Below, piece after piece: positions 32,781 to 40,942 of a stretch of DNA of 43,966 bases; position 1 is the stretch's first letter; each line of letters opens with the position of its first letter. This DNA is from Treponema sp. (lineage in GTDB: Bacteria > Spirochaetota > Spirochaetia > Treponematales > Treponemataceae). Where the stretch lies: assembly GCA_017548565.1 (NCBI GenBank), contig JAFYZU010000010.1:144965-188930 (forward strand). The letters are read 5' to 3'. A program made the translations under genes and the position numbers. The notes beneath the pieces were generated by a model, which had not been told where the DNA came from, made no database searches, and saw only the letters and a program-made list of their open reading frames with translations.

Positions 32781-34346
32781 TTATATCTCCTTACCTATCT
32801 TCCAGTTATCCCCCGCTCCCATTGTAACGAATAAATATCCGTCCGGATAATCTTCTGATAAAGGTTTATCTATCTCGCCCCGTATAAAATCCACAGAATC
32901 AAGAGGTTCCTCGAAATAATAAACTTTCTCATCTGCCTTAATATCTATTTTACCTTCTTTTAACTTTTTTTCAATATGTTTTAATGTTTCTTCATAAAGC
33001 GTTTTTCCGGTGATATTAAAATCAGATGCTTTTTCTCTTGCCGAACTGTAAATTTTATTAAGGATGATTATATCAGCACTTTCCGTACATTCAGCAAATT
33101 CTTTAAGGAGCGCCTGAGTTCTTGAATATGTATGACTCATAAAATCAACAATGATTTTTCGTCCTTTATAAAATTCACGAAATCCTTCTAAAGTTGTCTT
33201 AACTGCAGTAGGATGATGTCCATAGTCATCTATTACGAGAACATCATTTCCTGACCTTGATTTAAAATTACGGACAATTTCACTCCTTCGTTTGCCACCT
33301 GAAAAATCTGCAAATCCCTGAGCAATCTGTTTTTCATAATCCTTTGGATGCTTTCCATAAAATCTTATAAGCTGGCAAACAAGAGTTACTGCGGCTGCAG
33401 CATCAAGAACCTCATGCTTACCGGGAACCTTAAGATAAAACTCAGAAGAAGGATTTTCATTTTCAAAAAGCTTTATTGCAAATTTATTCTTTTCATGTTC
33501 GACTGCTTTATATGTAAGCTTAAAATCTCCGCCGGCATTCTGCCCATAAGGAATGAGCTTAATATCCGGACGTTTATTATATGCCAGAAGAGCAGTTTCA
33601 ACCGCACCCTTATCATCGGCACAATAAATAAGATCTCCGTTTTCAGGAAGCTTACATATATAGTCAACGAATGCATCACGTATATCCTCATAAGTCGGAT
33701 AACAATCCTGATGATCACTTTCAACAGAAGTAAGGATTATTTTCTGCGGACAAAAGCTCATGAAATGACGCTGATATTCACATGTTTCTGCAACAAAAAT
33801 CCTTGTACCTGAATTGACATTTTTGCATACATCAGGATTATTTTTTACGAGGGATGATGTATATGTACAGGTATTTCCAAAACTGTTGATGACTGAACCT
33901 GCAAGAACCTGTGACGGTATAAAATCAAGTTTTTTCAAAATTGTACCGGTAAGGCCTGTTGTTGAAGTTTTTCCATGAACTCCGCAGATTCCGCATGAGT
34001 ATGCTTTTGAGCTGTAGCTTCCAAGCGCCTGTGTATATAAAAGACACGGAATTTTCATTTTCATTGCCTGAATCAAATCAGGATTAACGTCAGGTTTATA
34101 GGCAGAAGAATAAATTACATATTGGATTTTATCCGTTATATTTTTCGCATCAAACGGCAAAACTTTAATATTCATCTTTTCAAGAATTTCATCTGTATAA
34201 AATCTTTCTTCAACATCCGAACCCGTAATCACCGCACCACAGCTGTAAAGTATTTCTACAAGAGCAGCCATTCCGGTTCCTTTAATTCCGACAAAATGAA
34301 TATGAACTCCCTTAAGGTTTTCAGGCAATTGATTTATTTCTGACAT
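32781..34346 (-). CDS. murC: UDP-N-acetylmuramate--L-alanine ligase
   Basis: Peptidoglycan precursor ligase of 521 residues that adds L-Ala to UDP-MurNAc in the cytoplasm. HFVGIKGTGMAALVEIL is the N-terminal nucleotide motif, GVHGKTSTTGL the ATP-binding loop, and ETCEYQRHFMSF with VESDHQDCYPTYE the central motif, in the form more often seen in Gram-positive MurC. DDYGHHPTAVKTTL marks the C-terminal domain. It is longer than usual (~460-490), mainly through insertions in the last third. Leads the murC-yicC-kinase operon. No Shine-Dalgarno sequence; a TATAAT ends six bases before the ATG. Confidence 0.92.
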   Translation of the reverse strand: MSEINQLPENLKGVHIHFVGIKGTGMAALVEILYSCGAVITGSDVEERFYTDEILEKMNIKVLPFDAKNITDKIQYVIYSSAYKPDVNPDLIQAMKMKIPCLLYTQALGSYSSKAYSCGICGVHGKTSTTGLTGTILKKLDFIPSQVLAGSVINSFGNTCTYTSSLVKNNPDVCKNVNSGTRIFVAETCEYQRHFMSFCPQKIILTSVESDHQDCYPTYEDIRDAFVDYICKLPENGDLIYCADDKGAVETALLAYNKRPDIKLIPYGQNAGGDFKLTYKAVEHEKNKFAIKLFENENPSSEFYLKVPGKHEVLDAAAAVTLVCQLIRFYGKHPKDYEKQIAQGFADFSGGKRRSEIVRNFKSRSGNDVLVIDDYGHHPTAVKTTLEGFREFYKGRKIIVDFMSHTYSRTQALLKEFAECTESADIIILNKIYSSAREKASDFNITGKTLYEETLKHIEKKLKEGKIDIKADEKVYYFEEPLDSVDFIRGEIDKPLSEDYPDGYLFVTMGAGDNWKIGKEI

Positions 34347-34352
34347 ATCTAC

Positions 34353-34358
34353 ATTATA
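34353..34358 (-). promoter_or_regulatory. -10 box immediately before murC
   Basis: Minus strand TATAAT (34358-34353) ends six bases before the murC ATG at 34346. No ribosome-binding site lies between; the -35 region is poor. Confidence 0.5.
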
Positions 34359-34379
34359 TCATTTTTCGTTTAAATGAAA

Positions 34380-34408
34380 AAGACCGCCCTACAAAGTAAA
34401 GCGGTCTT
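34380..34408 (-). terminator. Terminator of the flgF-flgG-flgJ operon
   Basis: An 8-bp stem AAGACCGC / GCGGTCTT (34380-34387 with 34401-34408) with a 13-base loop is followed on the minus strand by TTTTTC. It ends the flagellar operon just upstream of the murC promoter. Confidence 0.8.
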
Positions 34409-34454
34409 AAAAGATGTAAAAAAATATATATTAGAGGAAATCTAATAACCCGTA

Positions 34455-34967
34455 TTAAACAAGACTCAGATAAATCTGATCTGCAAGACCAAAGCCTGCA
34501 TTTTTCGTCATCTGAGTTGCATATTCTTCATAAAGCATATCTTCATACATATCCTGTGCAAAATCATTTTCTTTTGATTTCATTACAGTTTTTCTCATCG
34601 AAGAAAGCATCTGTTTTACGAAAAAACCTTCCAGTTCCATTGCTTTTTCATAGAGAGTGCTTGTTTTATCAATGATTTGTTTTGAAGAATGCAAAGCCCC
34701 CTGATTCATTGCAGCACCCTGAGGACGTGCATTTTTATCTGCTTCATTAGTATAAGTTCCTGCATATCCGGTTGTATAATCCCCGGTAAAACGACCGTCA
34801 ACTGCAATCTGTTCAGAAGAAATGCTTCCCCTTCCATCGTTCTGATTCTGCAGCGATTTAAGAATATCAGCAAATTTTGTATTTTCGCTGTTTGTCCTTG
34901 CTGTCTGAAGAGCACCATTGCCGTTTGTTATTCCGCTGAAACTGTTATTTATTAAACCAACGTTCAT
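34455..34967 (-). CDS. flgJ: Flagellar rod-assembly protein FlgJ, N-terminal type
   Basis: Protein of 170 residues of the FlgJ rod-binding family, needed for periplasmic flagellar rod assembly. After a low-complexity N terminus, the rod-binding domain (about 105-170) shows LYEKAMELEGFFVKQMLSSM and MYEDMLYEEYATQM. The muramidase domain of enterobacterial FlgJ is missing, as is usual outside that group. It follows flgG by 17 bases and is the last gene before the terminator. Confidence 0.88.
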   Translation of the reverse strand: MNVGLINNSFSGITNGNGALQTARTNSENTKFADILKSLQNQNDGRGSISSEQIAVDGRFTGDYTTGYAGTYTNEADKNARPQGAAMNQGALHSSKQIIDKTSTLYEKAMELEGFFVKQMLSSMRKTVMKSKENDFAQDMYEDMLYEEYATQMTKNAGFGLADQIYLSLV

Positions 34968-34984
34968 ATTAAACTACCCGTGTT

Positions 34985-35779
34985 TTATCTCTTGAGATTA
35001 ACTGCCGTTGAAAGCATATTGTCGGATGTCTGAATTGCCTTTGAATTGAATTCATAAGCACGCTGTGCAACGATCATCTGAACCATCTCATTTACTACAG
35101 ATACATTCGACATTTCAAGAAACTTATGTCTTGTATCACCAAAGCCGTCAAAGCCCGGACGTCCTGCAATCGGCTCACCAGAAGCATTTGTTACCTTAAA
35201 GATATTGTCACCTTCTGCCTGAAGACCTACCGGGTTCGGGAATCGGTAAAGTTCTAGCTGACCTACTTCAACCGGATCATTTCCGCCGTTTACCTTTACG
35301 CTTACTTTACCTGTCTGTGTAATGTTCAGGGTAGAAACATCATATCCTTCCGGTAAAATAATTTCCGGCATAACGCGCATACCATCTGAGGTAACAAGCT
35401 GACCGTTTGAATCAACCTGAAAAGAACCGTCTCTTGTATATGCGTAACTTCCGTCATATCTCATTACACGGAAAAAACCTTCACCGACAATTGCAACATC
35501 TGTATCAACACCTGTGTGCTGTAAAGACCCCTGATTCATAATCCTTTGTGTAGCGCCGACTCTTACACCGGCACCCTGCTGAATTCCGACAGGAGTAACT
35601 GTATCTTCCGTAGCCGGAGTTCCTGCAAGCTTTAAATTCTGATAGATTAAATCTTCAAACTCAACACGCTGCTGTTTATAACCGGTTGTGTTTACGTTAG
35701 AAAGGTTATGTGATATTGCATCGATATTTGACTGCTGACCGTTCATTCCGGTAGCTGCTGTCCAAAGTGATCTTACCAT
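34985..35779 (-). CDS. flgG: Flagellar distal rod protein FlgG
   Basis: Distal rod subunit of 264 residues. The N-terminal MVRSLWTAATGMNGQQ with NIDAISHNLSNVNTTGYK, and the C-terminal NVSVVNEMVQMIVAQRAYEFNSKAI are standard axial-protein signatures; internal motifs such as GFFRVMRYDG fit FlgG. The length is normal. It begins nine bases after flgF, so the two are translated in tandem. Confidence 0.95.
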   Translation of the reverse strand: MVRSLWTAATGMNGQQSNIDAISHNLSNVNTTGYKQQRVEFEDLIYQNLKLAGTPATEDTVTPVGIQQGAGVRVGATQRIMNQGSLQHTGVDTDVAIVGEGFFRVMRYDGSYAYTRDGSFQVDSNGQLVTSDGMRVMPEIILPEGYDVSTLNITQTGKVSVKVNGGNDPVEVGQLELYRFPNPVGLQAEGDNIFKVTNASGEPIAGRPGFDGFGDTRHKFLEMSNVSVVNEMVQMIVAQRAYEFNSKAIQTSDNMLSTAVNLKR

Positions 35780-35788
35780 TTATTACTC

Positions 35789-36589
35789 CTATTGAAGTTC
35801 TGCAACCTTAGTCCAGAGAGTTCCCATCATGGAATCTTCGGAAGTGATTGTTTTCTGATTTGCTTCATACGCCCTGTTCACTTCAATCATCTGAACCATT
35901 TCATTTACAACATTAACGTTGCTTGTTTCTGTATATCCCTGTAAAAAACGAGGACGTTCATTACCTTCTGCAATATGGGCAGGACCTGCGATTTCATTTG
36001 TTGCATACATGCTCTCACCCATTCTGCGTAAATATCTTTCGTTATCAAAGCGGACGCATTTAAGACGGTCAATTTCATTAAAATCTTCGTCCATTATTAC
36101 ACCGTCTTCATTTACCATAAAGTGATCATCAGTTACATGGATATATCCGTTTTCACCCATAACAGGATATCCATCTTTTGTAAGCAGAAGCCCCTCTTTA
36201 CCTATATGAAAAGTTCCGTTTCTTGTATAACGTTCACCCATAGGTGTTTCAACTACAAAAAATCCTTTGTTTCCGAGAGCAATATCTGTTTTTGTATTTG
36301 TTACCTTGAATGAACCCTGAGAAAAATCGATGTAGTTTTCATTTGTTTCTACACCCATTCCAAGTTTACCGATAATTGGAGCGGCATCGGCACTGCCCAT
36401 TCCGTTCGGAATCTGATAAACTCCGTCAAAATCCTGTCTTCTAATCAATAATTCAGGAAAAGATTTGGAAGCCGTTACTGTACGTTTATAGCCCGTAGTA
36501 TCGACATTCGCAAGATTATTGGAAATTGCATCAAGTCTGTTCTGCTGTGCATTCATTCCTGATGAACCAATATACCAGCCACGAATCAT
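35789..36589 (-). CDS. flgF: Flagellar rod protein FlgF
   Basis: Proximal rod subunit of 266 residues, the usual companion of FlgG (also called FlhO in some genomes). MIRGWYIGSSGMNAQQNRLDAIS and NNLANVDTTGYKR at the N terminus and NVNVVNEMVQMIEVNRAYEANQ at the C terminus are diagnostic. The central D1 part differs from FlgG. First gene of the operon; a strong GGGGGAT ribosome-binding site precedes the ATG, and a sigma-28-like promoter lies 38 bases upstream. Confidence 0.93.
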   Translation of the reverse strand: MIRGWYIGSSGMNAQQNRLDAISNNLANVDTTGYKRTVTASKSFPELLIRRQDFDGVYQIPNGMGSADAAPIIGKLGMGVETNENYIDFSQGSFKVTNTKTDIALGNKGFFVVETPMGERYTRNGTFHIGKEGLLLTKDGYPVMGENGYIHVTDDHFMVNEDGVIMDEDFNEIDRLKCVRFDNERYLRRMGESMYATNEIAGPAHIAEGNERPRFLQGYTETSNVNVVNEMVQMIEVNRAYEANQKTITSEDSMMGTLWTKVAELQ

Positions 36590-36626
36590 AGATCCCCCTT
36601 TTTAAATTTATTTACATCTATTTTTA

Positions 36627-36653
36627 TCATCGGAATCTGAGTTTTTTTATTTA
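36627..36653 (-). promoter_or_regulatory. Sigma-28 (FliA)-type promoter of flgF operon
   Basis: Minus strand TAAA (36653-36650), exactly 15 bases, then TCCGATGA (36634-36627). The flagellar sigma-28 consensus is TAAA-N15-GCCGATAA; six of eight -10 bases match and the spacing is ideal. No sigma-70 promoter of comparable quality was seen ahead of flgF. Confidence 0.6.
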
Positions 36654-36708
36654 GGAAAAATTTTTACCGATTTAATATCATTTTAAGTTACAAATAAATA
36701 GAAATAAT

Positions 36709-36737
36709 TTGCAAATTCAACTTTTCAGACTTATAAT
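36709..36737 (+). promoter_or_regulatory. Promoter of glgC
   Basis: TTGCAA at 36709-36714, a 17-base spacer and TATAAT at 36732-36737. The ribosome-binding site AAAGGAG (36763-36769) and ATG at 36775 follow, giving a leader of about 30 bases. Confidence 0.7.
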
Positions 36738-36774
36738 ACATATGGTAGATAATGTATCATCCAAAGGAGTTTTT

Positions 36775-38070
36775 ATGTCAAACGAAGAACCAAGAGTATT
36801 GTCAATTATTTTAGGCGGTGGAAAAGGTACAAGACTTTATCCGCTCACGAAAGAACGTTCAAAGCCGGCTGTTTCATTCGGCGGTAAATATAGAATAGTT
36901 GATATTCCTCTTTCAAACTGTATCAATTCAGGATACAAAAAAATATATCTTTTAACTCAATTCAATTCTGCTTCACTTCACCTTCATATTACGAATTCCT
37001 ATAACTTCGACCGTTTCTCAGGAGGTTTCGTTGAAATTCTTGCAGCAGAACAGACACTTGAACATTCAGGATGGTACGAAGGAACTGCAGATGCAGTAAG
37101 GAAAAATTTCATCCATTTCAAGAGCCAGAAGCCTACCCATTATGTAATTCTTTCGGGTGATCAGCTTTATAAGATGGATTTAAGGGCATTCATGGATGCT
37201 CACATAAAATCAGGCGCAGAAATAACAATTGCAACTACTGCAGTTAATCGAAAGGATGCTTCGGGTTTTGGAATCATGAAAATTGATGAAGAAAGCCGTG
37301 TAAAGGAATTCATGGAAAAGCCAAAGCCTGATCTAAATATCGACAGCTGGAAAATTCCTGCAGAAGCACGCGGATCCCTTCCTCCTGAAAAAGAATTCCT
37401 TGCTTCAATGGGTATTTATATTTTCAATGCAGACACAATGGAAGAATGTCTTCTTGGTGAAAACGAAAAATATACTGATTTCGGAAAAGAAATTCTTCCT
37501 CTTGCAATCGGTAAAAAGAAAATCAATTCTTATGTTTTCGACGGATACTGGGAAGACATCGGAACAATCAGAAGCTTTTATGAAGCAAACATTGCGCTTA
37601 CAGATCCATACCCTGCATTTGATTTCTACGGAACAAACAACAAGCCTATCTATACTCACATGCGAAACCTTCCGCCTTCTAAAATCAATAAAGCAGACAT
37701 TACATCATCCCTTACTTCTGAAGGCTGCATAATCACGAATTGTAAATTAAACCGTTCGGTAATCGGTGTACGTTCGATTATCGAAGATAACACAGAGCTT
37801 GACGGTGTAATCATGATGGGTGCCGACTATTATGATGAAGAAGATGAAAAAAAAGCAAACAAAGCCAAAAACATTCCGAATACAGGAATCGGTAAGAATT
37901 GTAAGATCGCAAATACAATCATCGATAAAAACGCAAGAATCGGTGATAACTGCAGAATTGGTGTCAGCGGTAAGAAATATGATGACGGAGACCATGGTTC
38001 ATTCTACAGTGCAGATGGAATTATAGTAATCAGAAAAGGTGCTGTAATTCCTTCCGGAACTGAAATCTAA
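36775..38070 (+). CDS. glgC: Glucose-1-phosphate adenylyltransferase
   Basis: ADP-glucose pyrophosphorylase, 431 residues from the chosen start, making ADP-glucose for glycogen. The nucleotide loop LGGGKGTRLYPLT, SKPAVSFGGKYRIVDIPLSNC and VLSGDQLYKMD are conserved. EEFMEKPKP and GYWEDIGTIRSFYEAN follow, and the C-terminal part has left-handed beta-helix hexapeptides (IGVRSIIEDNTEL onward). The start at 36775 is set by AAAGGAG; an in-frame ATG at 36709 lies inside the promoter. A J-domain protein follows three bases later. Allosteric sites cannot be read reliably. It is the only glycogen gene in the window. Confidence 0.95.
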   Translation: MSNEEPRVLSIILGGGKGTRLYPLTKERSKPAVSFGGKYRIVDIPLSNCINSGYKKIYLLTQFNSASLHLHITNSYNFDRFSGGFVEILAAEQTLEHSGWYEGTADAVRKNFIHFKSQKPTHYVILSGDQLYKMDLRAFMDAHIKSGAEITIATTAVNRKDASGFGIMKIDEESRVKEFMEKPKPDLNIDSWKIPAEARGSLPPEKEFLASMGIYIFNADTMEECLLGENEKYTDFGKEILPLAIGKKKINSYVFDGYWEDIGTIRSFYEANIALTDPYPAFDFYGTNNKPIYTHMRNLPPSKINKADITSSLTSEGCIITNCKLNRSVIGVRSIIEDNTELDGVIMMGADYYDEEDEKKANKAKNIPNTGIGKNCKIANTIIDKNARIGDNCRIGVSGKKYDDGDHGSFYSADGIIVIRKGAVIPSGTEI

Positions 38071-38073
38071 GCT

Positions 38074-38427
38074 ATGGCAGGTACTTATGAAAATCTGGGG
38101 AAAATGCTCAGTGATGTTTTAAACACCGGACAGATTCCCCAGTTTACCGTAAAAACAAAAAGAAAAGAAAATGAAAGCATAAGCATAAGAGTTCCACAAA
38201 ACATTTCAAACGCCTTGAAAAAACTTAAGCTTTCTTTTCCATGTACAATTTCAAATTTAAAAAAACAATATCATCTTCTGTTAAAAAACGCACATCCTGA
38301 TACAAAACCGGATACCAGATTTTCAGAAGCTTCCGGTATGAGTTTAACGATAGATGAAATAACGGATGCGTATCAGGCAGTTTCAGATTTTATTCTTCAG
38401 AATTTTCCCCAAGCTTTCGAAGAATAG
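38074..38427 (+). CDS. J-domain-like protein
   Basis: Protein of 117 residues. The C-terminal half resembles a J domain of DnaJ type: ISNLKKQYHLLLKNAHPDTKPD with the HPD tripeptide at 74-76, then an ITDAYQAVSDF helix III. The first ~45 residues are basic and strand-like. It should stimulate an Hsp70 ATPase if functional; the region has no DnaK. It begins three bases after glgC without its own ribosome-binding site, so it is probably coupled to it. The last 38 bases overlap the end of the convergent activator gene. Confidence 0.7.
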   Translation: MAGTYENLGKMLSDVLNTGQIPQFTVKTKRKENESISIRVPQNISNALKKLKLSFPCTISNLKKQYHLLLKNAHPDTKPDTRFSEASGMSLTIDEITDAYQAVSDFILQNFPQAFEE

Positions 38428-39733
38428 TCTTTCTGCCGATTCCAAGAATATCTGCTGTTTTAGTTTTATTGCCCCCATTTGCAGCAAGATTTTCCTGAAT
38501 TATTATGTTTTCCGCTTCTTCCATTGTAATTCCAAGCGGGATTGTTATAACCTTTTCCGATGCACCGTTAAGAATGGATTTTGGAAGATCGTCAACAGTA
38601 ATTTCATCTTTTGTACACATTACAACAGAGCTTTCAATACAGTTTTTGAGCTCACGGATATTTCCAGGCCAGTTATAACGCTGGATTATTGAACGTGATT
38701 TGTTGTCAAAACCTTTGATGTTTTTTTCATTTTCAATATTGAATTCCTTTAAAAAGGCATTCATAAGAAGAGGAATATCATCCTTGCGTTCACGAAGAGG
38801 AGGAACTTCCAGACGTACGACATTTAACCTGTAATATAAATCCTCACGGAAATTTCCTTTTTTTACTTCTTCTTCAATATTTCTGTTTGTTGCTGCAACA
38901 ATCCTTACATCAACATCAATGGTTGTATTTCCTCCTACCCTTTCAAATTTCTTTTCCTGAATTACACGAAGAAGATTAATCTGTGTTATCTGATCAATTT
39001 CACCGATTTCATCAAGAAAAATAGTTCCACCGTCTGCAGCCTCGAATTTTCCCTGATGCATTGAATCAGCTCCGGTAAAAGCACCTTTTTCATAACCGAA
39101 AAGTTCACTCTGTAAAAGAGATGCGGACAGAGATGCACAATGAACTATAACGAAAGGCTTGTCTTTTCTGGGCGAAAGATTATGAATTGCTCTTGCAACT
39201 CCTTCCTTACCGACACCGCTTTCTCCTGTTATAAGGACATTTGCCTTTGAAGGAGCAGTCCTGTTTATAATCTCCTTTACTTTATTGAATTCGCTGCTGT
39301 TTCCGATCATTCCGGATTGAGTAGTTTTATTAAGAAGCTTTTCCTTGAGTTCTTTAATCTGCTGTTCTTGTGCGCGGCCTTTAAGAGCATTTTTTACAAC
39401 GATATTTAAATGGTCAAGATCAAGTGGTTTTGTAAGAAAATCAAAAGCCCCGTTCTTGATAGCTTTAGTTGCATCATCAATGCTGCCGTGACCTGTCAGG
39501 ACTATTATCGGAATGCCCGGATAATCTGTAGTAACCTTTCGTACAACCTCTTCACCGCTTATTCCATCCATCCTTAAATCAGTAATTACAAGGTCAATAC
39601 CGCCTGCCGCTATTAAATCAAGACCTTCTTTTCCGCCGGAAGCTTTTTTTACATTATATCCTTCGAGTTCAAAATTATCTGCAAGACCGTTTCTTATATT
39701 TTCTTCATCATCTATCGTCAGAATAGTAAACAT
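38390..39733 (-). CDS. AtoC/NtrC-type sigma-54 response regulator
   Basis: Two-component transcription activator of 447 residues. A receiver domain (about 1-120) has the phosphoacceptor D52 in ITDLRMDG and a TKP motif. The AAA+ domain (about 143-380) has Walker A G170-ESGVGKE and the sigma-54 contact motif GAFTGA at 217-222, plus GGTIFLDEIGEI and FREDLYYRLNV. A Fis-type DNA-binding helix-turn-helix closes the protein (about 400-440, KTKTADILGIGRKTI). It lies three bases after the histidine kinase gene, so they form one pair, similar to treponemal AtoSC. Regulated genes cannot be assigned from the window. Confidence 0.92.
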   Translation of the reverse strand: MFTILTIDDEENIRNGLADNFELEGYNVKKASGGKEGLDLIAAGGIDLVITDLRMDGISGEEVVRKVTTDYPGIPIIVLTGHGSIDDATKAIKNGAFDFLTKPLDLDHLNIVVKNALKGRAQEQQIKELKEKLLNKTTQSGMIGNSSEFNKVKEIINRTAPSKANVLITGESGVGKEGVARAIHNLSPRKDKPFVIVHCASLSASLLQSELFGYEKGAFTGADSMHQGKFEAADGGTIFLDEIGEIDQITQINLLRVIQEKKFERVGGNTTIDVDVRIVAATNRNIEEEVKKGNFREDLYYRLNVVRLEVPPLRERKDDIPLLMNAFLKEFNIENEKNIKGFDNKSRSIIQRYNWPGNIRELKNCIESSVVMCTKDEITVDDLPKSILNGASEKVITIPLGITMEEAENIIIQENLAANGGNKTKTADILGIGRKTILRKLGENSEE

Positions 39734-39736
39734 CGT

Positions 39737-40942
39737 TTATTCTCCCATCTCAAGAAGTTTTTTATCTTTCTGAGGAACCGGCAGTGTAATTACAAAGGTT
39801 GTACCTTCACCTTCGATTGAATCAACGCTTATATCACCGGAAAATTCCTTTATGATTTTATAAACCATTGTCATTCCAAGACCCGTACCGTTTGCTTTTG
39901 TAGTATAATAAGGCTCGAATATTTTAGCGATAGTCTGACTGTTCATACCACAGCCGTTATCCCTTACAATAATATAATATTTATTATCTTTTACATCACA
40001 TTCAATTCTGAAAAAGAAACCTTCTTTTGATTGTTTTGATTTGATTGCGGCAAGGGAATTCTGCGAAAGATTTAATAAAACCTCACGCAAAAGTTTTTCA
40101 TCTATAAGAAGTTTTTCTTTTTTTGTACAGAGAATTAACTGTACATTAATATTATTTTTGGAAAATTCAGGTCTTATAAAATCGATTACATTTTCTATAA
40201 GCTTAGACGGATCCTTGAGCTCAAGGGTTGCATTCACAGGACGAACGGCAAACAGAAAATCCATGACAAGCTTATTGAGATGTTCAACCTCATCATTTAC
40301 AACATCTATATGTTCTTCAATAAATTTTTTATCGGGAAGAATATTCTGATTTTCACGTGCTTTTTTAAGTGCCTTTTGGATAAGCTGCATGTGAATGGAA
40401 ATTGCACCAAGAGGATTTTTAATTTCGTGTGCCATTCCGGCCGCAAGATTCGTTAAATTTGCAAGATTTTCCATCCTGTGTAAAAGCACATCCTGATTTT
40501 TCTTTTCGGTAACGTCACGCACAAGAATTATTCGTCCTTTCAAAACTCCGTCGTGCATAAGCGGCGTCATAGTGATAGTCAGAAAACGGATGCTTCCACC
40601 GCTTGTGGTTACCGTAAAATCCTCGGTACTGTTTGTAATTTCTTTTTCAGCGCATTTTTTAAAATACTGTGCTATTTCTTCATCTGCAAGAATATTCCAT
40701 AAAGGAACACTTATTGCCTGCTTATCATCTGTATGAATGTTAAAATTCAACCTGCTTTCTATGATTGTATTTGACTGCTGAAGTATAAAATTATTGTCGA
40801 CGACAAGCAGTCCTGCAGAAATAGATTCAAGAATTGAATAAAGACTTTCATTTTCATCAAAAATGTCATCAAGAAGATTCAATACCTGTTCTTTCGATAA
40901 TTTCTCTAATTTCTGTGAAACTCTTTTTACATATCCGCGCAT
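39737..40942 (-). CDS. Soluble PAS histidine kinase, AtoS/NtrB-like
   Basis: Sensor kinase of 401 residues with no membrane helix. A PAS domain (about 30-145) is followed by the dimerisation helix with H172 in AAGMAHEIKNPLGAI and an ATPase domain with N-box NLSQNSLAAI, DNGCGM and GTGLGMTMV. The partner is the sigma-54 activator three bases downstream. Because it is cytoplasmic, it should sense an internal signal. Its start overlaps the end of holB by 16 bases; no clear Shine-Dalgarno sequence stands out, so coupling to holB is likely. Confidence 0.92.
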   Translation of the reverse strand: MRGYVKRVSQKLEKLSKEQVLNLLDDIFDENESLYSILESISAGLLVVDNNFILQQSNTIIESRLNFNIHTDDKQAISVPLWNILADEEIAQYFKKCAEKEITNSTEDFTVTTSGGSIRFLTITMTPLMHDGVLKGRIILVRDVTEKKNQDVLLHRMENLANLTNLAAGMAHEIKNPLGAISIHMQLIQKALKKARENQNILPDKKFIEEHIDVVNDEVEHLNKLVMDFLFAVRPVNATLELKDPSKLIENVIDFIRPEFSKNNINVQLILCTKKEKLLIDEKLLREVLLNLSQNSLAAIKSKQSKEGFFFRIECDVKDNKYYIIVRDNGCGMNSQTIAKIFEPYYTTKANGTGLGMTMVYKIIKEFSGDISVDSIEGEGTTFVITLPVPQKDKKLLEMGE

